The notes under the pieces were generated by a model, which worked only from the letters and a program-made list of their open reading frames with translations, made no database searches and was not told the origin of the DNA. From positions 186,001-250,000 of the forward strand of contig NZ_JAFMOX010000061.1 of NCBI RefSeq assembly GCF_019049655.1: DNA of 64,000 nucleotides, in the 5' to 3' direction. Below are positions 32,354 through 38,765 of this stretch, piece by piece; the stretch's first letter is position 1; every line of letters starts with the position of its first letter. Made by a program: the position numbers and the translations under genes. This stretch comes from Rahnella rivi. GTDB taxonomy: Bacteria; Pseudomonadota; Gammaproteobacteria; Enterobacterales; Enterobacteriaceae.

Positions 32354-34224
32354 TGGCTGATATTTTTGATTTGGCACCCGAAGGTCAGGCGTGGACAGAT
32401 AACCTCTCGGCGGATAATGCCGCGAAGCCAGAAGACTATGATCCATCCTTCTTCGCTGGCTCACTATCCGCACTTCCACGCGGCGCGGCTGAGGGTACGA
32501 TAGGCCTCGGCCAGACGATTACTGGATTTGGCAAAGACATCATCAGTGACCAGAAAACGATGCTTGAGCTCGCCCCGACATACGGCATCCTCAAGTCAAT
32601 GTTCCCAGGTGCAGATGAAACCCTTAACAGCGCATATGACACCACAGCCAAATCACTGGAAGCTTCTCGACAGGCGATAAAACCTGATGCCAGCACGCAG
32701 GGCACCGCGGCCACTGTTCTGAATGAGCTGGGTAAATTCGTTCCTGCGATCGGCAGTACGATTATTGGCGGCCCAGTTACCGGCGGCAGCGTCGCTTTCG
32801 GCAGTACCTTTGAACCCGTGCGGCAGGATTTCCTTAAGAAAGGTGTTGATGCAGAAACTGCGACGACGCTCGCAACTGAACAGGCAACATTCAGCGCGCT
32901 TGGCATGGCTCTGCCCGTTGCCGCAGGTGGCAACTTAGCAACACGCCTATTGTCCGGCGTCGGGATCAATACGACATTCGGCGGAGTGAACCGGTTTGCA
33001 ATGAGTGAAACGCTGGATGAAAACGGCTATTCGGACATGGCGAAGCAGTACAAGGTCTGGGATAAACAGGCGATCGCCATTGATGCCGTGCTCGGGGCAG
33101 CCTTTGCTGGCGCTCATCATTTGTCAGCTGCTCGAAATTCCTCCCCGGATATTGTGCCAGAGTTGACACCTGAATCTGCTCCCACGCCAAACGATGGCAC
33201 GACTGTACCGCCAGAGTCGCCTGCTCCATCCGGGGGCGATGCTCCGATCGTAGATGCGCCACCAGCAGCGAATTATGACACGCGCATTGCAGAGCTTCAG
33301 GGGCTGGCAGAAAACCTGCTGCCAGTTGGCGAGCGAAAAGCTCTTGCGGCGGAAATCCACCAGGCAGAATATTCCCTTTCACAGCTCGAGGCGCAACGGC
33401 AAGCTCTGCGTGACCAGCGAGTTGGCAACAGCAGCAGTCGCCGTATCAGAAACCGAGATATGGCAGAACTCGACCGGCAGATGCAGGAGATCAATACCCG
33501 CATTGAACCGCAGCGGCAGGCTCTTGCAGACAGCAGCCGGGGCGGCCAGTTCTTCGAAGCAAAGGCCGACCTGTCACGAATTGAACAGGGCATAATTCCT
33601 GAGAGCATGCGTGACTTCGTCCAAGAAGGGCAAGTGAAGCCGAGTGACGTCGATGCAGCGCACGTCCTGAATGAAGGGTTGCATTACGATATTGAATCAT
33701 CACCTGTTGTGCACGGAACGACGGAGAGCGTAAACGCCCACGTTGCCGCGATGGACTCAGCCACGCGTAGTTTGATGGATGGCGAGCCGGTAAACGTATC
33801 GCAGCAGATCAGAGGGCTTGATGGTGTGATTCGCCCGGATGCTGCGGAAGCTGGCCGAGCTCAACAAGAGGCAATCACTGAGGCTCTCAACGAAAGCGGC
33901 GTTCCACTGACGCCACGATCAGATGCAGATATTGCAGACATTCCTCTGAACGAGTCCAGCGCATTCGGCGCAGCGCGCGAGGATTCAGGGCAGGTAAGCG
34001 TAGACCCCGATACCGGTGAGGTGATCTCTTCAAATAACTTCGACCTTCTCACTGCCCGGGATCTCGCCGCCGATGCAGAGGCGAGAGTTTTACACCCTGA
34101 CACCGGCGAAGAGGTATCGCTATCCCAGGCACTCGCAGATTTGGACGAGCAGATAAACACAGTCCAGCGAGAGTCTGACGTTTATTCGATTGCAGCCGCG
34201 TGTTTCTTAAGGAACCCATCATGA
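32353..34224 (+). CDS. Internal virion protein, 623 aa
   Basis: Residues 30-260 include Gly/Ala-rich hydrophobic segments (GTIGLGQTITGFGKDI, FVPAIGSTIIGGPVTGGS, FSALGMALPVAAGG) that could insert into membrane. A Pro/Ser linker (260-300) and a long coiled-coil region (310-400, LAAEIHQAEYSLSQLEAQRQ) follow. Position matches epsilon15 gp16, an internal core/ejection protein. Overlaps the next gene by 4 bp. Confidence 0.78.
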   Translation: MADIFDLAPEGQAWTDNLSADNAAKPEDYDPSFFAGSLSALPRGAAEGTIGLGQTITGFGKDIISDQKTMLELAPTYGILKSMFPGADETLNSAYDTTAKSLEASRQAIKPDASTQGTAATVLNELGKFVPAIGSTIIGGPVTGGSVAFGSTFEPVRQDFLKKGVDAETATTLATEQATFSALGMALPVAAGGNLATRLLSGVGINTTFGGVNRFAMSETLDENGYSDMAKQYKVWDKQAIAIDAVLGAAFAGAHHLSAARNSSPDIVPELTPESAPTPNDGTTVPPESPAPSGGDAPIVDAPPAANYDTRIAELQGLAENLLPVGERKALAAEIHQAEYSLSQLEAQRQALRDQRVGNSSSRRIRNRDMAELDRQMQEINTRIEPQRQALADSSRGGQFFEAKADLSRIEQGIIPESMRDFVQEGQVKPSDVDAAHVLNEGLHYDIESSPVVHGTTESVNAHVAAMDSATRSLMDGEPVNVSQQIRGLDGVIRPDAAEAGRAQQEAITEALNESGVPLTPRSDADIADIPLNESSAFGAAREDSGQVSVDPDTGEVISSNNFDLLTARDLAADAEARVLHPDTGEEVSLSQALADLDEQINTVQRESDVYSIAAACFLRNPS

Positions 34225-36986
34225 AATCAGCATGCATCACAGCCATTGCAAACACACTCGGTCGCCAGCCTAAAGCCGCAGAGCTGAAGAATATTGAGGA
34301 TCGTATTAAAGACGCGGTAAAGCAGGTCAGCCGTAATAATGCCAAAGCTGGTCGTTCCGGCATACCTGATGCCCAGACCTACAAAGATGCTGCTGATCTC
34401 GCAGCAAAACGCATTGTTCATGAGGTGTATAAAAAGCGCCAGCGCCTTGCACAGAACGCCATTGCTATAACCAATATAACCAAAACACTGAATGATAATT
34501 TCGCGCCAAACGAACAGACACCTGGCAATCTTGCACAGTTCGTATTTGCCGGACGAAAAACTTGGAAGGGCAAAGAGCTGGATGTGACTTCTGCCGAAGA
34601 ATTATCCATTGGTGCCTATCAGGACTGGAGCCGACAGTTGAGCGCCGAGATGACGGCAGCTGGACCTGAGGTGCAGAGGTTCTTCCAGCAATCGCAGGCG
34701 CTGGGTAATCAGCGATTCAGAAACCTGTTCGATCGCCAGTTGGCAAAGTCCAGTCAGTTGCACATCCTGAAGGAAATTTATGGTGAAAGCACCGGCAACC
34801 AGGCCGCAAAGAAAATTGCCGATATCTGGGGAAATGTTACCAGCCGGTCGCGGCAGGAGATGAACGATAACGGTTTTGATATCGGGCTACGTGATGACTG
34901 GAATCTGCCATATGTGGATGATGCTGACCTGATCCGCGCCGCCGGCAGAGAAGAGTGGTTATCGTCGCTACCAGCTGGCGAACGAGCCTCAGCAAAACTG
35001 TCAGGCAAAATGCCACCGATGGAATTTGCACAGCGCCGCTGGGTTGATGATGTTTACGATACGCAGGATCGCACGCAGTACGTGAATCAGGACGGCACGC
35101 CGATGAATGATGCGCAGTATCGCGAAGCACTGGAAGCCATTTACGAAACCAAATCCACCGATGGTGCCAACAAAATCGAGCCAGGCGCACATATGGGCAG
35201 CGGCGGGGTTCAAAATCGTGGCTCGCAAAGCCGCGTGATGGCCTTCAAAGATGCAACGGCCCATTTCCAATACATGGAGAAATACACAGGGCAGCCGGTA
35301 GTGGGCGTGATGATGGCACACCTTCAGGCAGCATCTCGCGATCTCGGTACTGTGAAAGCTTTCGGCCCGGATGCGGCCACAAACTTCAGGTTGATGTCAG
35401 ACCGTCTGCTTAAAAAAGCCCTGAGCGTTGAGGGCGGAGGAAAGCCTGTTTCAAAGATGCAGGGAGAGGCTAAGCTGGTTGAGCGGATGTTTAACGCGCA
35501 GGCCGGGCTGAAAGGTGCACAGAACACCAGTGTTTTCTCATCGGTTGCAGGTGGGCTGAGAAGCCTTATGACCTCCGCGATGCTCGGTTCTTCGGTTATT
35601 ACCGCCGTATCCGATCAGGCCGTCATGCGCGCCAACGCAATGGCGCTGGGACTCGACAGAAAAGGCATGCATCTCTATTCCAACTCTATCAAAAGTTTAT
35701 TTCATGGCGACACTAAGCGGGCAAACGCAGACCTCGGTTTGTTGGTTGATGCCCATGCAGCCATGGTCAGCAAAATGGGGGGGCTGGATTTATCACGCGG
35801 CATCACCGGCTGGTTTGCTGAGAAAACGCTTAAATGGTCTGGCCTGATTGCCATGGATAGGGCGAACAAAGCCTCGTTCGGTCTGTTGATGTATAAAAAC
35901 ATCGGTGACATGTCACGACAGTTTCCAACTCTCGAATCGTTAAAGGCATCTGACCGAACCATCCTGGCTAACAAGGGCTGGACTGAGGCAGATTGGGCAA
36001 TCATGAATGCCGCCGAGCTCATGCCTCTCAATACGCGTGGTGATATGGGCATGACGCCGGACGGAATTTATGCCGTTCCGGAAACGAAGATTAGAGACAT
36101 CCTGTCAGATCGAATTGACAGCATTCGTGCTGGCGCAAAAGATGCACTGAAGGACATGGGGGAAATGCCTGATGCCCGCCGTAAAGCGCTGTCAGAGGCG
36201 TTTGATGCCGAAGCCGAACAGACTATCACCCGACTCGTTCGCAATGCGAAGGCAGACGCAGCACAGAAGTTGCTGGGTATCACTCACGGTGAAATGACAA
36301 CCGCAGTTACCACGGCGACTGGGCTTGATACCTATCAGCGCGATACTGCCGGTGAGCTGTATAAAAGTTTCATGCTCTTCAAGACCACACCATTTGCCGG
36401 TTTCCGTAAGATGGTTACCCGAACGCGTGACCTCGACACCGTACCTGCTGCTAAGTTTTTGGCGGCCTACATCGCCGGCACCACAGTGACAGGCATGTTT
36501 GCGAACCAACTCAATGCACTGCTGACGGGCAATGATCCTGTAGATGTTACGAAACCATCAAACTGGATTAAGGCACTTTTAAAGGGCGGCTCGTTCGGCA
36601 TTTATGGAGACTTTATCTTCCAAGATCACACCCAATACGGATCAAGTATTGGCGCGACAATCGGTGGCCCTGCACTTGGATTTGCTGAGGCGTTGATAAA
36701 GCTTGGCCCGACAAATATTCAAAAAGCCTATGAAGGTAAAGACACCAGCGTAGGAGCTGACACACTTCAGGCGGCGCGCATGATTATTCCGTTTGCCAAT
36801 ATGTGGTACACGAAAGCTGCCTTTAATCACCTTATCCTACAACAGCTGCAAGAAATGGCTAACCCTGGCTATAATGACCGAGCAAAAGACAGGGCAGAAC
36901 GTCAGTTCGGCACAACAAGTTGGTGGGAGCCGGGTGATGTAACACCGCGCCGAGCGCCTGATTTAGAAAAGGCAAGAGGGAAGTGA
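34221..36986 (+). CDS. Large internal virion protein, 921 aa
   Basis: Begins MKSACITAIANTLGRQPKAA; ATG 34221 overlaps the previous stop (ATGA) with AAGGA upstream. Mostly helical with scattered hydrophobic segments (GGLRSLMTSAMLGSSVITAVSD near 445, AKFLAAYIAGTTVTGMFANQL near 750). Size, order and character match epsilon15 gp17, the third ejection protein. The C-terminal RAKDRAERQFGTTSWWEPGD is typical of the family. Confidence 0.8.
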   Translation: MKSACITAIANTLGRQPKAAELKNIEDRIKDAVKQVSRNNAKAGRSGIPDAQTYKDAADLAAKRIVHEVYKKRQRLAQNAIAITNITKTLNDNFAPNEQTPGNLAQFVFAGRKTWKGKELDVTSAEELSIGAYQDWSRQLSAEMTAAGPEVQRFFQQSQALGNQRFRNLFDRQLAKSSQLHILKEIYGESTGNQAAKKIADIWGNVTSRSRQEMNDNGFDIGLRDDWNLPYVDDADLIRAAGREEWLSSLPAGERASAKLSGKMPPMEFAQRRWVDDVYDTQDRTQYVNQDGTPMNDAQYREALEAIYETKSTDGANKIEPGAHMGSGGVQNRGSQSRVMAFKDATAHFQYMEKYTGQPVVGVMMAHLQAASRDLGTVKAFGPDAATNFRLMSDRLLKKALSVEGGGKPVSKMQGEAKLVERMFNAQAGLKGAQNTSVFSSVAGGLRSLMTSAMLGSSVITAVSDQAVMRANAMALGLDRKGMHLYSNSIKSLFHGDTKRANADLGLLVDAHAAMVSKMGGLDLSRGITGWFAEKTLKWSGLIAMDRANKASFGLLMYKNIGDMSRQFPTLESLKASDRTILANKGWTEADWAIMNAAELMPLNTRGDMGMTPDGIYAVPETKIRDILSDRIDSIRAGAKDALKDMGEMPDARRKALSEAFDAEAEQTITRLVRNAKADAAQKLLGITHGEMTTAVTTATGLDTYQRDTAGELYKSFMLFKTTPFAGFRKMVTRTRDLDTVPAAKFLAAYIAGTTVTGMFANQLNALLTGNDPVDVTKPSNWIKALLKGGSFGIYGDFIFQDHTQYGSSIGATIGGPALGFAEALIKLGPTNIQKAYEGKDTSVGADTLQAARMIIPFANMWYTKAAFNHLILQQLQEMANPGYNDRAKDRAERQFGTTSWWEPGDVTPRRAPDLEKARGK

Positions 36987-36988
36987 TA

Positions 36989-37180
36989 ATGATTAAAACA
37001 CTAAGATTAATATCAATACTATTAAATGTGTGCTGGTTACTCGCAAGTGGATTTTATTTGTTTGGTTTTGGGACTTACAGCATTCAGCACGGATTTAATT
37101 TTGAGTATCTGATGATGGTTTTCCTATTTATTTCTTCAATACTGACATTGTATTTAATTTCATATAAACAAAAAGGTTAA
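36989..37180 (+). CDS. Small two-TM membrane protein, 63 aa
   Basis: Two predicted TM helices (about 5-25 and 40-57) and a short basic tail. AT-rich compared with the virion genes, so probably a moron. ATG 36989 with GAGGGAAG upstream; a GTG at 36983 is an alternative. It ends at a terminator before the convergent antirepressor gene. Function unknown; a superinfection-exclusion or lysis accessory role cannot be excluded. Confidence 0.6.
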   Translation: MIKTLRLISILLNVCWLLASGFYLFGFGTYSIQHGFNFEYLMMVFLFISSILTLYLISYKQKG

Positions 37181-37182
37181 TT

Positions 37183-37204
37183 AAAGCCCCGTCCATGGGG
37201 CTTT
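37183..37204. terminator. Terminator between convergent genes
   Basis: AAAGCCCC (37183-37190), 6-nt loop, GGGGCTTT (37197-37204). It lies between the stop codons of the small membrane gene (+) and the antirepressor (-), so can serve both strands. Confidence 0.75.
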
Positions 37205-37208
37205 ATCT

Positions 37209-37955
37209 TTACTGAATCTTCGTAGCCTGCTGGATGTACGCCGCATGGGTGGCGATGTCCAGCAATAACTTCTGCTGCTGCGCCAGCATGTACCGCACAA
37301 CTTCCAGCTCCCGATGCGCGCCTGATACGTCGTGGCCGTTCTCTGCCAATTCGCGGAGCAGGGTATGCAACTGCGTCTTCCCTTTATCTGACAGAAGCGC
37401 TGGCAGGAATTCCGCCGGGCCGACGTTCTCATTGCTGTAGTGATACTGGTTCTGCACAGCCTTCATGATCATTGGCACGCACTCGTCGGCGATACGCTGC
37501 GCTGCTTTGCTGGCGGTGGCGTTCTTACCGCGGCGACCGTCTCGGATGTTCATGGTGCTGGCAGTAGATGTGCCGACAAGATCGGCGAGAACTTCAGGCT
37601 GTCGCTGAGAGTATTGCCCTGTCTGGCGGATGGCCGGCAGCACTTCGCTGGTAACCCATTTGCGGAACCGGTAGGGGATAGTGCCGGGTGTCACCGCATC
37701 GCGGCAGCGCAGGATCAGGGTATAGAGGCCGGACTCGGAAATAACGCTTTGCGACTGGAAGCCACCGGGGGTGCGTATTGAATACGTACCCTTCTCGTCG
37801 GTATCCAATTTGCGCAGAGCAACATCAACGGCCTGTATCCCTAACGCCTTGCACACATCTTGAGCCACGAAGTATGGGCGAGTGTCTACAGAAACCATTC
37901 TGATTTGGCTGGCTGATTCGAAGCTGAAGATAGTGGGTTCGGTTTGAACTTTCAT
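37209..37955 (-). CDS. BRO-N domain phage antirepressor
   Basis: 248 residues. The N-terminal BRO domain (about 8-115) has IRMVSVDTRPYFVAQDVCKALG, VISESGLYTLILRCRDAV and YRFRKWVTSEVLPAIRQTGQY. The C-terminal part (about 165-248) ends KTQLHTLLRELAENGHDVSG...QQKLLLDIATHAAYIQQ. Phage antirepressors bind and inactivate repressor, triggering induction. Its Shine-Dalgarno (AAAGGA) lies in segment CTACAAAGG that can pair with an upstream complementary copy, so expression is gated by the c4-like leader. The C-terminal module recurs as the separate SOS-linked protein at 38320-38589. Confidence 0.9.
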   Translation of the reverse strand: MKVQTEPTIFSFESASQIRMVSVDTRPYFVAQDVCKALGIQAVDVALRKLDTDEKGTYSIRTPGGFQSQSVISESGLYTLILRCRDAVTPGTIPYRFRKWVTSEVLPAIRQTGQYSQRQPEVLADLVGTSTASTMNIRDGRRGKNATASKAAQRIADECVPMIMKAVQNQYHYSNENVGPAEFLPALLSDKGKTQLHTLLRELAENGHDVSGAHRELEVVRYMLAQQQKLLLDIATHAAYIQQATKIQ

Positions 37956-38025
37956 GATGAGTTTCCTTTGTAGTTGGAAGTCACCACCGCTGAGACCAAT
38001 CAGGCTGGTGGTGAGCTGAACAGGG

Positions 38026-38163
38026 TTGGTCTACCGGCTACAAAGGACCCGGCGCTTCCGAGGAAGCCCCCGCCCAGCCCACCATTGAGATGAGGCTGTG
38101 CCGCACGAATAAAAAAACACGCATAGGCGTGTCGTGCGCCTTTGTAGATTTCAGGAGACCAAT
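38026..38163 (-). ncRNA. c4-like antisense RNA leader of the antirepressor
   Basis: On the transcript (minus strand) the order is: ATTGGTCT..CTACAAAGG (38163-38139), then the complement CCTTTGTAG..AGACCAA (38046-38026), then ATTGGTCT..CTACAAAGG again (38000-37965) ending in the antirepressor Shine-Dalgarno. This is the a1 b1 / b'a' / a2 b2 arrangement of P1 and P7 c4 RNA, where b'a' pairs in trans with a2 b2 and shuts off ant. A stem (37981-37988 with 38007-38014) presents a2 in its loop. RNA ends are not determined; processing is inferred by analogy. Confidence 0.75.
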
Positions 38164-38205
38164 CCCGGCACCAGATTTTGCTGGTGCGTAAACACTATGG
38201 CGCAT
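38038..38205 (-). CDS. Ash-family small protein overlapping the c4-like RNA, 55 aa
   Basis: ATG 38203-38205 to TAG 38038-38040. The sequence has the Ash hallmarks VYAPAKSGAGIG near the start and SMVGWAGASSEAPGPL at the end. Ash-type ORFs regularly overlay the c4 region upstream of phage ant genes. Its last codons are the b' segment, so ribosomes translating it would disturb antisense pairing. Whether the peptide itself has a function is uncertain. Confidence 0.7.
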   Translation of the reverse strand: MRHSVYAPAKSGAGIGLLKSTKAHDTPMRVFLFVRHSLISMVGWAGASSEAPGPL

Positions 38206-38222
38206 TATTCGCGGCGTGTAAA

Positions 38223-38239
38223 CTTACCAAAAAGGTAAC
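38223..38239. promoter_or_regulatory. Phage dyad operator at the antirepressor leader promoter
   Basis: CTTACC-AAAAA-GGTAAC, 18 bp upstream of the Ash ORF start on the transcribed strand. A possible minus-strand promoter (TTGTGT, 17 bp, TAAGTT) overlaps it. Repressor here would silence its own antagonist. Confidence 0.75.
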
Positions 38240-38319
38240 TATTACACAATATTAATGCGCAATGTTTACCGTCGCAGGATAAGAACGCCGTCTACACAAC
38301 GGCGCTGACCCGGTAACGA

Positions 38320-38589
38320 TCACATCTCGCTACGCGCCTTCTGCAGCAAATACATGAGGTGCGTCTCAATGTCCCGCAATTTTTCCTGGTTGTCGGTGAC
38401 GTAGTTCAGAAGTGCTTTCAACTCAGTCATCGCGCCAGAGATGTCATAGCCCTTCTCATAAAGTTGTAGCAGCAGCCTCTCAATGTTGGATCCGGTCTTG
38501 AGCGCGGTCACACCCTTCGTTGTATGAACCTGTTCTGAGTAGGCATCCGTGCACGGATAGTGATATTCATTTTCTTCTCCTGTTTTCAT
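38320..38589 (-). CDS. SOS-controlled small antirepressor-like protein, 89 aa
   Basis: MKTGEENEYHYPCTDAYSEQ leads into IERLLLQLYEKGYDISGAMTEL and NQEKLRDIETHLMYLLQKAR. This aligns along its whole second half with the C-terminal module of the BRO antirepressor 400 bp away (shared pattern LL..L.E.G.D.SGA..EL, Q.KL.DI.TH..Y..Q). It lacks the BRO-N domain. ATG 38589 has GAGG 8 nt upstream. A perfect LexA box overlaps its promoter. By analogy to LexA-controlled small antirepressors of Gifsy-type Salmonella prophages, it probably binds the non-cleavable repressor after DNA damage. Function is inference. Confidence 0.75.
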   Translation of the reverse strand: MKTGEENEYHYPCTDAYSEQVHTTKGVTALKTGSNIERLLLQLYEKGYDISGAMTELKALLNYVTDNQEKLRDIETHLMYLLQKARSEM

Positions 38590-38607
38590 CACTCATACCT
38601 CTATGAA

Positions 38608-38627
38608 TACTGTATGTATAAACAGTA
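38608..38627. promoter_or_regulatory. LexA (SOS) box
   Basis: TACTGTATGTATAAACAGTA: perfect CTGT-N8-ACAG core (38610-38625) with the preferred TA flanks on both sides. It covers the -10 of the promoter at 38615-38642. Confidence 0.9.
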
Positions 38628-38642
38628 TCAAATGATTTCCAA
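38615..38642 (-). promoter_or_regulatory. Promoter of the small antirepressor-like gene
   Basis: Minus strand: -35 TTGGAA (38637-38642), 16-bp spacer, -10 TATACA (38615-38620) inside the LexA box. The phage operator at 38661-38677 lies just upstream of the -35. Confidence 0.75.
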
Positions 38643-38660
38643 TTTTTCCAGTTGTTTTAG

Positions 38661-38677
38661 GTTACCAATAAGGTAAT
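38661..38677. promoter_or_regulatory. Phage dyad operator between antirepressor-like and tail fibre genes
   Basis: GTTACC-AATAA-GGTAAT, plus a half-site GGTAAT at 38695-38700. It lies in the divergent region and could act on the tail fibre promoter (possible TTGAAA at 38689) or on the SOS-linked gene. Confidence 0.78.
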
Positions 38678-38765
38678 TCAGGTGATGATTGAAAGGTAAT
38701 TAAAATTCATATAGGGGTTAATAGGCGGTAAGATGTGCGGATAACCACCAACGCGGAGCCGCGCC

